From positions 57,872,034-57,936,033 of the forward strand of contig OX377202.1 in NCBI GenBank assembly GCA_947396885.1: a stretch of 64,000 bases of DNA, read 5' to 3'. The notes beneath the pieces were generated by a model. It was not told the DNA's origin and did no database searches. It saw nothing but the letters and a program-made list of their open reading frames with translations. The stretch comes from Heligmosomoides polygyrus polygyrus. Taxonomy: Eukaryota > Nematoda > Chromadorea > Rhabditida > Heligmosomidae. Position numbers and translations under genes: made by a program. Within the stretch, counting starts at the first letter, position 1. Each line of letters starts with the position of its first letter. Below, piece by piece: positions 1 through 10,697 of this stretch.

Positions 1-670
1 CGACTGACGTAAACGAGTCCGGCTCCATTAAGATTAACGGTACTGAGCTTGCACGCACTTCGGTGTTTATACATATACCTGGGATCAGCAATAGCGTCTA
101 ACGGCGGTCTGATGGTTGAATTGAACTCACGCGTGAGTGCAGCTTGGTCCAAGTGGCGTTCGCCGACTGGCGTGCTCTGCGACAGGAAGATCCCAGAGCA
201 CCTGAAGTCGAAGATCTACAGAGCAGTCGTCCGGCCAGTAGCCATGTACGGCGCTGAGTGTTGGCCTGCGACCAGGGAAGTTGAAACGCGCCTCAGCGTC
301 ATGGAGACGAAGATGCTGCGCTGGACGGCTGGAGTCACACGCCTGGACCGCATACGAAACGATGTCATTCGGCAGAAGTTTGGTGTCGCGCCGATAGCGG
401 ACAAGATGCGCGAAGCTCGCTTACGATGGCACGGCCACGTTCTGCGTGCAAAGGAAGACAGCGTCCGCAATATAGGCCTTGAGTTGGAAGTGTCAGGAAA
501 GCGGCCTAGACGACGCCCGAAGCAGCGCTGGTCGGATACGTTACGTGGACATGAAAGTAACTGGCGTCCACCCTGATCAAGCGCAGGACCGGGAAAGATT
601 GCGTCATGACACCAGGAAGGGCGGACCCCGCGACGAAGCGGGTCAAACGCTGAAGAAGAAGAAGAAGAAG

Positions 671-701
<31 letters not shown>

Positions 702-705
702 TAAG
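1..705 (+). mobile_element. 3' end of a non-LTR (LINE) retrotransposon
   Basis: The C-terminal part of a reverse-transcriptase polyprotein is readable from base 1, with a small frame disturbance near 69. It then reads through to about 573, including the basic tail motif RPRRRPKQRW. The same protein tail is found on the - strand at 24390-24950, so the two are copies of one family. The body ends in a (GAA)n microsatellite at about 653-700, preceded by the same CAAACGCTGAAGAAG junction seen in the other copy, which marks the true 3' end. The 5' part lies outside the window. The clade (RTE/BovB-like) is tentative because the RT core is not in this copy. Confidence 0.85.
653..700. repeat. (GAA)n microsatellite at the LINE 3' terminus
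   Basis: An uninterrupted GAA/AAG triplet run of about 48 bp. Short tandem 3' tails are common in RTE-type LINEs, and the related copy at 24381 ends in the same triplet. Confidence 0.9.
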
Positions 706-1246
706 TCGTTCGCCGCAGCCCTGATTCAGATCATAGATGGGCTATTGTTGTGAGAGGTTGCCAGAACCCAGTTCTATCGGTTTGTTTCGAAGAATTAGTT
801 ACAATTTCGATTGTGTTAATAGGCTGTTGGATTTCCTTGACGTCTGCTGTTTTCCTAAAACTATATACCGAGTGGTGACAGAACTAAACTTCTGCAAATT
901 GCATTGCCTTTCAGCCAATTTCAGTGGCTAGTTTTGATCCGCAAATTTCAACCGATGTTTTTCTCCCACTGAAGAGTTTGCTTACACTACTTCGTGGCAA
1001 GGGAAGGACCTGAAACGTATGTCGGAACTAGAAAAATGAGCATAGTCATAGAAGAATCTCCACCCTTCAAATAGTTTAAAATTGTGTTTCTTTTTTGCCA
1101 AGTCGTTAAAGCAAAGTAATAGGGAGTTTCTGAATTCGCTGTGGAGTCGTGCGGCGGCGCTCACGAGCCCTTTCTTGTATGTCCGCAATTCCTCTTCCGA
1201 CAAGCGGCTGGAGGCACAGTGGATAGTGGGGTTGCTCCATGAGATG
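706..1246. other. Unassigned sequence
   Basis: No recognisable gene or repeat. A long reading frame on the - strand (982-1539) begins at TTG rather than ATG and spans the tandem duplication at 1247-1375. I found no family resemblance and do not call it. Confidence 0.4.
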
Positions 1247-1375
1247 GATGTCGGGAGTTCGGTTCTGGTGTCTCTCGTATTTGCATTTTCAATGATCGCC
1301 CAGATTTGAGGATGTCGGGAGTTCGGTTCTAGTGTCTCTCGTATTTGAATTTTCACTGATCGGCCAGATTTGAAA
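1247..1375. repeat. 65-bp tandem duplication
   Basis: Two adjacent copies of a unit beginning GGATGTCGGGAGTTCGGTTC and ending near CCAGATTTGA. They differ at a handful of positions. Confidence 0.85.
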
Positions 1376-2009
1376 AGTCCTGACGTTCGCACAGTTTTAG
1401 GCGTTTTCTGCATATTTTTCAAGCCGCAAGCGGTGGAAAATAACTTTGTTTCGAGTTTTTTGGTACTGACCGGTTTTCCCAAGACAATGAGAATGGAATT
1501 CAAAAAAATGATGTATGAGCGTCCGACGCACAACCGCAAAGTGTTGAACAGAAGGACTGGTCACGAAACGACCAAGGTATAATAGCTACAGGCTCTTCGC
1601 AGCTTTTTAGCCTACGTGGACCAATGAATTCTATCGGTATGCGTATGCGGTGTGTATGTATTATAATTTCCAGACAAGGAATCTTCTTGTCGTGGCAGAT
1701 TGCTCACATGGCATGCGACTCAAGCTATGGTCTCTTTGTCTGAGCATCCACATTCTCTTCGTCCCACATTCATGTTACCCGAAGTCGCCCATGAAGCGAA
1801 AGGAAGTGTCGAAGTGCGGGTAGCTGAGGGAGACTTGAGCTTTTATAATGATAGTGCACTCTGGCGGCGCGCGAGAAGTTGGCCTGTAGGCGGGCAGATC
1901 AGCTCTCCGTGACACGGCCCAAGAATTGCAAAAGTGGGCGTAACCACAGGCCCATCGTGCAGCACTTAGTCATCTCGGTCATCCTTTCATCCTTTTTGAG
2001 GGCAGCAGG

Positions 2010-2165
2010 TTTTTTCTGAGTTCGGCAGCACACTGCGGTAGTCGGGCAGCACACTGCGGGAGCTGGGCAGCACACCGCCGGAGATCGGCAGCATACTGCC
2101 GGAGCTCGTGTGAACATCTTGCAGATTTCGGGAGCACATCCTGCTTGAGCTGGGGAGCACACCCT
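2010..2165. repeat. 21-bp minisatellite
   Basis: About seven degenerate units of the form GGCAGCACACTGCGGGAGCTG. Because 21 is a multiple of 3, the opposite strand stays open and would read a proline/cysteine-rich heptad (PAVCCPx). The units decay towards the right end. Confidence 0.85.
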
Positions 2166-2218
2166 GGTCACTTTGAAGAGGCAACTTTCCATGTACCTCG
2201 CAGCACGTGCTGCACAAA

Positions 2219-2606
2219 TACGCGAACCTAACTTGCGCGCGTCCTTCAGTACTTGAGCACTACCTTCACTCGAAATTAGTACCCCCACTACTGGTAGTAC
2301 TCGCTCTACTACTCCTGCTCCTAACAGTACTCTCAGCACCATCTTCCATTACTTCTAGTTTTTCCACTATTTTCTACTACTTTAACTTCTGCTCCACCGA
2401 CCACAACTCGAGTTATAGTGGTCGGTGGAGCGGAAGTTAAAGTAGTAGAAAATAGTGGAAAAACTAGAAGTAGTGGGAGTTGGTGCTGAGAGTGTTAGCA
2501 GCACGAGTAGTAGTGCGAGTACTACCAGTGGTGGAGATACTAATTTCGAGTGAAGATAGTGCTCAAGTACTGAAGGGTGCGCGCAAGTTCGGTTTAGCGT
2601 TACATT
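2219..2606. repeat. Long near-perfect palindrome (about 185-bp arms)
   Basis: The left arm 2219-2403 is the reverse complement of 2418-2600 with scattered mismatches. The centre is the self-complementary AACTCGAGTT at 2405-2414. It could extrude as a hairpin and resembles a foldback element or palindromic MITE. It lies directly after the minisatellite. Confidence 0.88.
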
Positions 2607-3413
2607 GATGAAAGTGTTTCTGTGGTAAGAACACGATGGAGTTATACAAATTTATTTACTACCAACTTTATTACACTCGTACAGTAAAACAAATACTACA
2701 ACGGTTTCAACAAAACTACAGATCTTCATAAGTACAAATCATGCAATAAGTGAGTATCCGGAGCTTCTGTTAGTGTTTGTTTTGGTCACTACTGAGACAT
2801 GGCTTCGTCTTCGCCCTCCGTACTGCTCGCACTCGTGGTAGCGACTTCTATTTCGAAGTTATAGTGTTTCTGTAAGTAAGTTATTTAGGAAAATCAGGCC
2901 AGTGGTTTAGCAGGCAGTATAAGTAGCAGTAACATTATACTTACAGGGCGTGGTGATAGAACGCCATCGACGACGTATTGACGTGTGTCGGCCCTTAAAC
3001 ATATACCCCTTAAGTTCATTGAATTTTTTGAGCAATCAGATTTTTTTAAATTTTCAATTCTTAACTTCCATGGCGGGCACTAGTGCGGTCCTACAGTAGG
3101 TCCCCCAGTTTGCACGCTGTTTCTTTCGAATCTCGAAGGCTTTTTTCCTTGTTTCATCTTTGCTTCCCAATCCCTTCCAGAAGCAGAATTTATAATAAAA
3201 ATTCGTATAAATAAATGGCGAGCAGATTCGCTTTAGCTGATTTTACTAGAAAGACTAAGATGCCTTGTGGGGGATCGAATAATGTCCTCGACATTTAGAT
3301 CTAGCTCCGCTCCGAGTCCCATACCATCCAAGCAACAGCCTGACGAAGGATGAAGTCGTGTTTCGGAAAAGGGGGCTCATGCTTATAACTCAAAGTGATG
3401 TGATGGTCAAAAA
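2607..3413. other. AT-rich spacer without recognised features
   Basis: No gene or repeat family that recurs elsewhere in the window was seen here. Confidence 0.4.
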
Positions 3414-4618
3414 CACCTACAATACCGCTCATAATTAGTGTCGCATTTCGCGTCGCCGACGCTACGTCGCGTCGGCGACGCGAAGGAGCGTCGCAAAGCG
3501 TCGGAATCGTTCACAGTGGGTTTCCTGGAAAGCTGACTACATCACCGGAATTGTCTCATCGAGGAGATCCCTAAAATCAAAACAGTGTTGACGCAGCGTT
3601 TAATCTGGCCTAGTTACGATGGCTTAAGTGGATTTTTGGTAATTTTCTTCAAAATGCTCGCTTTTTCAAACAATGCGGATATTTGGAATCCCCGCAATGT
3701 CACCTTTACGCTGATCTAAAAATTGGTTGATGTTTTCCAAAAAAAGTTGTTCGATGACCTGTATATTTGCTGCGGCGGCCGTCTTGCTTGCTTGAGATAA
3801 TAGCGCCCACAGGATATAGCTCCTTAATTGCCTGGAAGCCTACACTCCCGCCGAATTTTTTCTCGGAACGTGGATTGTGTCTTTCTGATTTTAAATCCGT
3901 GTTCGTGGTGCAATATCCATCACTTTGATACGAAGTAAGACTATCCTCGATCAACTCCAGCTAACCGCCAGTTAGAATGATAACGATTTTCTTCAAAATC
4001 GCTCCCTTGTATCCTTGTTTGCAGCGCGCCACAAGGAAAGCCCATCCTACGTGGTCCATAAAGCAATCAAAGAGTACAACCTATCACAATCTCACCCTCT
4101 AAACTTTGGATAGCAAATAGATTTTTTTCCGGCCTAAATCCGCTGCATGTCATTATTATGTCTTCACCAGTGAACTTTTCTCATAATGGACGGGCGATAA
4201 AAATTTTCTAGTCGCAGCTGAGAAGTCGAGCTTGTCCAGGTGCATAGTCGAAGTACTGCACTTTATAACAAGATGAATACTGAAAATGATTGAGCTATGT
4301 TTTGATTGGAACAGGCATTCAAAGTGCGTGATTTCGACAGAAATTTAGGAGAGGGACCGTTTTCCCGAATAGCATTGTTGTGAGGTTTCTGTCTAAAAAA
4401 TGGTTTACATAGTGCTCTTCTTCACAGAATGAGCTCTTGACTGATGTAAAATTATGCAGATCGAAAGCAATCGATTTTTTACCGTTTCCACCCAGCAGTC
4501 GAGCCTAGGCCACCAATGCGACCTTATTCGCCGGATGAGCGGCCCAGGCATCTCGCTGGCGCCTAGGTGCGAGGCCCACTGGCGCTGATCCATCTACCGC
4601 ATACATAGGAATAGATGC
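3414..4618 (-). repeat. Left inverted arm of the foldback element
   Basis: Reverse complement of 8160-9325. The homology stops at the inner end after the stretch CATACATAGGAATAGA. Confidence 0.85.
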
Positions 4619-5620
4619 AATCAATCAATTAACATATTTAGTCGATCTTGGGGCGTATTGTTGATCCTGTCAATTTTCTACACCACTCCAAGTTAATCTA
4701 TTTCTGTGTTTGAGTCTTCAGAAACGCTTGCCATTAACGACCTTTTGCTGTGCTTTTGTATTAGGCCGGACTGGAAGCCTCCGCCGTTTTCAGCTTCTAA
4801 TTTCAGGTGATCATAACTTCGCTTTGTTATCCATTTCAGTTAAAAAAAAAGTAAAATCAAAAAGTAAAAGTAAGTGAAGTAAAATCTATTATAATTGTCA
4901 ATTTGTCAAATTTGTGCCAAAGAAATGGCGTAGTAATGAATCTTTACTTACGAACAACGTTAGAGCTCATAACGTTCATTAACCATCGGATCCACTTCTT
5001 CACGGAGGAGGATGTAGGACGGTATTCCGATGGTTAATGTGCACCTCACGTCCTATAGCCAAAACCCAATTTTTCCTACATTTGAAGCTTCTCCACTAGT
5101 AATTACCGGCATCAAATCAAAAATCCCAAATCACACTTTCGTCCGGTTCAGCTTTGTTTTACTGGGCTGACTACGAACAGCGCAACCTTTTCAAATAAGC
5201 CTTCAAAATTGCCCCGGAAAACAAAATAGACTTGTTTTGGAGACCAATTCAAATTTTTGTCCAGTCAAAAAGGTATCCCACTGGATTCTGCACTCAATTC
5301 TGCACCGATAGATATGCCGATCTTGGTTTTCAATGCATTAACTTTTCTTCCGGGTTCCAACTGCCCGACAATCCGATGGGGTGGGGCCTTGGCTTCAACA
5401 AGCGTCACAGCTATCGTCTCTATGACCTGCCGCGCCAATATCACCTAAGGACATCCACCATATCCTATATAGCATCTTCGCACTTATGATGCCACGGCGC
5501 ACTGATTGATCTTGAATTTTTTACGACACAACAACGGCTAGCTGTGTCTGGTTTTAGAGACGCAGAGGAAAGTCGCAAAATACCACGTTATTTTTGTGTT
5601 ATATCCAAATAGTAGAAAGG

Positions 5621-5914
5621 GCGCGTGTAGCGCAGTCGGAGGAGGTGCGACTGTCGCGTGCACCCGATACCAGGTTCCTGGTTCGGATCTCCCGCCCAGG
5701 CCAACCAAGCCTTCCATCCCTCCGGGGTCGGTGAATTGGTACCAGACTTGTCTGGGAAGGATAAAGCGCTGACTTGTTCATCGGCTGGCCACTGCAAGTC
5801 ATTGTATGGCCAAATACGCATTCATGTCGCCTCCATGACATCTCGTAGAAGTAGAATGCGCTGGCGCATCCCAGAAGGGATTGAGTAACGCCGTCCTTTA
5901 TCCTTTTTATCCTT
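5621..5914 (+). mobile_element. tRNA-derived SINE (family A), full insertion
   Basis: The head carries a pol III A-box-like stretch TAGCGCAGTCGG at 5628-5639 and a B-box-like stretch GGTTCGGATCT at 5680-5690. A unique body with GGTGAATTGGTACCAGACT follows, and the tail repeats TCCTTT/TATCC. It is flanked by an 11-bp direct repeat TAGTAGAAAGG (5610-5620 and 5915-5925), the expected target-site duplication. Related copies lie at about 16130-16330, 22370-22645 and 23445-23705. A SINE uses LINE enzymes in trans. The partner LINE is not established here. Confidence 0.85.
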
Positions 5915-6106
5915 TAGTAGAAAGGACAAAAATATAAAGAATGGCGTTAATCAATCTTTTTTGAAATCCGCCAAGCATTGTACTTGTTCGAGATGTTGTG
6001 GTGCATTTTGAATGCGTATTAGGCATACACAATGACTTGCGTTGGGCAGCCGATGGTTAAATATGCGTTTACTCCTCTGAAATAAATCTGGAAGACTTGG
6101 TTTATC

Positions 6107-6123
6107 TGGGGGGGGGGGGGGGG
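6107..6123. repeat. Poly(G) run
   Basis: About 16 consecutive G bases. The length may be unreliable in the assembly. Confidence 0.8.
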
Positions 6124-7079
6124 AGTAGACCCGAACCATGAACTTCGATTGGGTATGTGCGCTACAGCCGATGTTTTTATAACTCTGTTATTGAGTAAAC
6201 TCATTGATATTATTAATAATTAAGGCTGTTGTGTATTGTGAGCCTTGTAACAGATGCGAAGTGCTGACCACTTAGCAAAGTTTAATTCCTTGACATAGGA
6301 AGGTTTTGTACTGACGCCCTCGGTAGGAGCCGCTTCTGCGCGACAGAAACCAATCTTAATTGACTTGCAACCCAATTTCATGGACGTTTTCCAAACCAAA
6401 TTGGACACTTCTCACGTCCATTTAGACGCTATTCTAAGTTAGCCTAAGGCTTCTTTAATCAAAGCGAACTCTTCGAAATAGAAATGCTCTTCCCACAGGA
6501 TGACTGCATATCCTTCAAGAAGGTTAGAGTAATTTTTCGTTCAAGGGAAATTTTGTATAATTTTCTTCGAAATATTTGAGATCAGCTGAGCCCACATAAT
6601 AGTATTAATTTTCAAAAATTTTATTTTTCAAAAAAAAACAATAAAGTGAATTTCTTTTAATGCGTAACACTGCAGCAATCATACAATGCATTAAAAAACC
6701 AAATCGCGTCATGCACTCTAAAAGCTCGTCAAAATTTTTATTTGATCGATAGTGTAACTACTGATAACATAAGCATCAAAGTAAGGATATGTGTGTTCTT
6801 CAATATTGCTTTGTAAAATATTCTAGGTGTGAAGCTCCTTGCAAACAGAAATTTTGCTATCAGCTGAATAGAAATCGCAACATTTCGGACGGAGGCAGGC
6901 GCACTCTATTCTTTAGACATAAAAAATTGCTGTCTTCTTGCTATTTAATGCAAGCTTTAAACCATTGTTTTTCCTCAGAAACGAAAATTTTATAACATTT
7001 CAAAAATTAAGTTTGCATGTTGGGTTGGTGAGTTAAGGCTTCATAGAAATCATATTTGGAAAGCTTTTAAACAAAAAAT

Positions 7080-7320
7080 TATTCTAACCTCTTCGGAGAG
7101 TCTCCAATTTAGTGGAGAAGAAGCTCACTTCGATTTGGAGGAGATCGCTGTGGTTTCAGGGGGCTTTCAAGTCTTAGGCTAGCTCAGAAGAGTGTCTAAT
7201 CTGATTCGAAATGGTTCAATTCGACGTGTAAAGTGTCCAGTGCTGTCCGATTTGAGTGAAGAGTGTCCGCTTTGATTCGACGTCCATTTCGACTTCAGAA
7301 TTGTCCAGTTCGTTGTAAAA
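7080..7320. repeat. Degenerate GTGTCC/GATTTGA periodic repeat, copy 1
   Basis: Begins TCGGAGAGTCTCCAATTTAG and continues as degenerate units of roughly 20-23 bp built from GTGTCCAGTT and GATTTGAA. The same header and units recur at 44155-44375. Confidence 0.6.
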
Positions 7321-7852
7321 GTAGTACACATGGGTTTATTTCCTCTCGCTGGTGAGAACTAGTTATTTATTGTTCAATTGTTAACCTCATAGAAAAAGGT
7401 TTGAGAGAGAAGAGATCGTGAGAAAACTCGACTAACGGGAACCCAACCTTCACCTTTCGACAGACTAAGCTGTTAAAGTCTTCGTTGCATGGAGAACACG
7501 TAACTAGGATAATTCACTTCGGTAGGATCTGCGATAATCTCTGATCACGTAGCTCGTGAGCGTTATATCTCTCACCTCTATGCTCATACAAGTTTGTTTA
7601 GTGATGCGCTAAGAATCATTTTAGGTGAACCCACGAACTACACGTTGAAGTGCATCTGAAATCTGAAATGATTCAAATGAATTGTGCGTCAATACACTGT
7701 TTAACTACATAGAACATGTCTCAGTACGCATAAATAGAACCTCAAAAGGCAAAAAGATGAACTACGCATAGCAGGATCGAAACAGCCTCAATTACTAGCT
7801 ATCACTGTACGAGGATTTAAGGATTTTTGTGAATGAGGGATGTCTGGGCCCC

Positions 7853-7921
7853 TCATCCGGCAGATTAGGTCGCATTGGTGGCCTAGGCTCGACCACTGGG
7901 TGAAAACGGTAAAAAATCGAA
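7853..7921 (+). repeat. Third, partial copy of the foldback arm module
   Basis: The stretch containing GGTCGCATTGGTGGCCTAGG matches the module in the arms at 4500-4560 and 8240-8310, but is more diverged. It lies inside the spacer, close to the right arm and in the same orientation. Confidence 0.75.
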
Positions 7922-8159
7922 ACACACTAGTTTGGTGTGGCAATCTCAAGCACAACTGTTTTCGAGCACATATTACTCTAAAGCAACCCTGATTTAGGTG
8001 GGTAACATGTAATGAAATATTCTGAATAGAAAAAAGTAACAATATGAGTTAGTGGCACGAGCTTTGTAACTTAAACACAAAAATCAAAATAAGCAGAATG
8101 GTGCAGCAAAGAACAGGATAAAGAATTTGTGTCAGGAGTTGTACCTATTCCTCATCGAT

Positions 8160-9325
8160 TGTTTCTATTCCTATGTATGCGGTAGATGGATCAGCGCCAG
8201 TGGGCCTCGCACCTAGGCGCCAGCGAGATGCCTGGGCCGCTCATCCGGCGAATAAGGTCGCATTGGTGGCCTAGGCTCGACTGCTGGGTGGAAACGGTAA
8301 AAAATCGATTGCTTTCGATCTGCATAATTTTACATCAGTCAAGAGCTCATTCTGTGAAGAAGAGCACTATGTAAACCATTTTTTAGACAGAAACCTCACA
8401 ACAATGCTATTCGGGAAAACGGTCCCTCTCCTAAATTTCTGTCGAAATCACGCACTTTGAATGCCTGTTCCAATCAAAACATAGCTCAATCATTTTCAGT
8501 ATTCATCTTGTTATAAAGTGCAGTACTTCGACTATGCACCTGGACAAGCTCGACTTCTCAGCTGCGACTAGAAAATTTTTATCGCCCGTCCATTATGAGA
8601 AAAGTTCACTGGTGAAGACATAATAATGACATGCAGCGGATTTAGGCCGGAAAAAAATCTATTTGCTATCCAAAGTTTAGAGGGTGAGATTGTGATAGGT
8701 TGTACTCTTTGATTGCTTTATGGACCACGTAGGATGGGCTTTCCTTGTGGCGCGCTGCAAACAAGGATACAAGGGAGCGATTTTGAAGAAAATCGTTATC
8801 ATTCTAACTGGCGGTTAGCTGGAGTTGATCGAGGATAGTCTTACTTCGTATCAAAGTGATGGATATTGCACCACGAACACGGATTTAAAATCAGAAAGAC
8901 ACAATCCACGTTCCGAGAAAAAATTCGGCGGGAGTGTAGGCTTCCAGGCAATTAAGGAGCTATATCCTGTGGGCGCAATTATCTCAAGCAAGCAAGACGG
9001 CCGCCGCAGCAAATATACAGGTCATCGAACAACTTTTTTTGGAAAACATCAACCAATTTTTAGATCAGCGTAAAGGTGACATTGCGGGGATTCCAAATAT
9101 CCGCATTGTTTGAAAAAGCGAGCATTTTGAAGAAAATTACCAAAAATCCACTTAAGCCATCGTAACTAGGCCAGATTAAACGCTGCGTCAACACTGTTTT
9201 GATTTTAGGGATCTCCTCGATGAGACAATTCCAGTGATGTAGTCAGCTTTCCAGGAAACCCACTGTGAACGATTCCGACGCTTTGCGACGCGAAATGCGA
9301 CACTAGCTATGAGCGGTATTGTATG
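8160..9325 (+). repeat. Right inverted arm of the foldback element
   Basis: Mirror of 3414-4618. It lacks the roughly 39-bp subterminal GC-rich insert of the left arm. Confidence 0.85.
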
Positions 9326-9800
9326 AGGGGTTCGACCACATTTTGCGGAAGGTTTCTGAGTTCTACATTTCTTGTGTAGCGCCCCGTAGTTCTATAAGTG
9401 TAGTGTTGAACTGCAGACGGTGGTTCGCAAGCCTGAAGATGTTAGGTGGTCACATGTGCATTTATTTTTTTATTCTCAGTCATTTTCATGGTACCCTACT
9501 TGTATTAGATACACCCTGAAGAAGTCGGTACACAGAGAGTTGTGGTCGTTTTTGGCGACACTTCGGCCTAGCGGTTTCCATCGCATCATGTGAGCGAGAT
9601 CAGAATTTTTTTCGATCTTTTTCACCTTGAAAGGCGTGCCGCCCTCGAATCTCCACGAATTAGTCAAGTTAGTGGCGTGAATTCGGAAGCCCTCAGGAAG
9701 GGATGAAAATTCGCTTTCGTTACATGTCCCTCGCTCCGCAACATCTTGCCGCGGTTCTCTCGCGCATACTCAAACAGAGAATCCGACTGGAAATTTTATT
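9326..9800. other. Unassigned sequence
   Basis: Only short open frames and no recognised repeat. It is the 3' flank of the putative minus-strand gene at 9801-10222. Confidence 0.35.
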
Positions 9801-10222
9801 TTAGAAGAAATGCATGCTGACCGCTGCCGATATTCCGCGTATTGCATTTGCTTGCTGCACTACTATCGCAGTAAGCGAACGGTCAACGGGATCCGATGAC
9901 TCTTCCATATTCCAACACTGCGTTTGAAGCACTTTCGCCTGAGTCAAGTTGATCTTGAATTCCCACATTCTGCCGGTTATCAAGTTCTGAATCGCTGAAT
10001 CGGGGTCGGATTCAACGTCATTTTCGAGCAGCATCTCGCGATTCATTATTTGGTCTGAAACTGCATTTCGTAGATGGACTGAATGGATTGCCATGGTTTC
10101 CATTTATACTTACGGGCCACATTCCGAAGTGATCGGCGTCTTCTTAGCATCTTCACAGGTGGCTCAACTGTGGCATCCGGTTGAGGGCGTCGACGACCCA
10201 GACCCACCTCAGAGAGACACAT
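9801..10222 (-). CDS. Putative two-exon gene, unknown function
   Basis: Exon 1 is 10222-10114 and exon 2 is 10054-9801, read on the - strand. The 59-bp intron has a good donor (GTAAGT) and acceptor (TTTCAG), and the phase is kept (1+2). The start chosen is the ATG at 10222. Frame continues upstream to a GTG at 10234, so exon 1 could instead begin at an acceptor just upstream. The product is about 119 residues: a basic N-terminal stretch with RRRR near residue 27, then an acidic patch and a C-terminal half with amphipathic-helix character. I recognise no domain. It lies on the strand opposite IFT140 and may be nested in an intron of that gene if its 5' exons lie further left. The support is splice-site logic only. 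Confidence 0.4.
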
Positions 10223-10347
10223 ACTTCCTACCACTTATGAATAAATGATCATGATACCCATCAAAACTCACCCCATCATCCAACCATAATTAGCACTTAG
10301 CACCCTGCTGGATCTAGTATTATCCGAATAACGAATAACTTCCTTAG

Positions 10348-10697
10348 AAGTGAGGTAGGCCACTTCTGATGTTATTATAAATTAATGTGCTTTCCTACTA
10401 AGGCGCATAATAGAATTCATTTCTAAGTTACCCCCCACCCGACCCCATTTGCGACTATTACTTATTACTAGCTGTAGTTTCACCTAGCTGTAGCTTAGTT
10501 ACAGCTAGTTGCCAGCAACAAAACAGCTAGCAGTAAGCAATACAATATCCGTCACACTATAATAGCTATCATTGAATAAAAAAGGACGCAAAGCTGATCT
10601 AGGAGGGGAGGAGGTCACTTAGGACTGAATGGTGTTATGCGCCTTAGTAGGAACGCACATTAATTCATATTAACATCAGAAGTGGCCTACCTCACTT
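10348..10697. mobile_element. 350-bp MITE with 64-bp terminal inverted repeats
   Basis: The left end 10348-10411 is the near-perfect reverse complement of 10634-10697. Both begin AAGTGAGGTAGGCCACTTCT from the outside. The interior contains further short inverted repeats around GCTAGCTGT and has no coding capacity. No convincing TSD was found. Confidence 0.8.

Larger units (their letters stand above)
3414..9325. mobile_element. Large foldback element with about 1.2-kb inverted arms
   Basis: Bases of about 3414-4618 reappear as the reverse complement at about 8160-9325. Over the open frames 3706-3954/8825-9073 and 4405-4593/8186-8374 the translations are identical, and only a few base changes were noticed along the arms. 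The outer ends read CAATACCGCTCAT inward from both sides and are flanked by TA, which would fit a Tc1/mariner-type target but is weak evidence. The left arm holds an extra GC-rich hairpin (about 3445-3490) missing from the right. The 3.5-kb centre contains a SINE but no transposase that I recognise. The arms do not look protein-coding. Confidence 0.8.

Noticed and set aside
479..724. ORF with a poly-lysine run
   Set aside because: It translates the (GAA)n tail of the LINE.
982..1539. 185-codon open frame on the - strand
   Set aside because: It starts at TTG, spans a tandem duplication and resembles nothing known. Probably chance.
1899..2342. Cysteine-rich ORF on the - strand
   Set aside because: Produced by the 21-bp minisatellite and part of the palindrome.
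3706..3954. 82-residue ORF present identically in both foldback arms
   Set aside because: Identity is explained by the near-identical arms at DNA level. There is no domain and no sign of coding selection.
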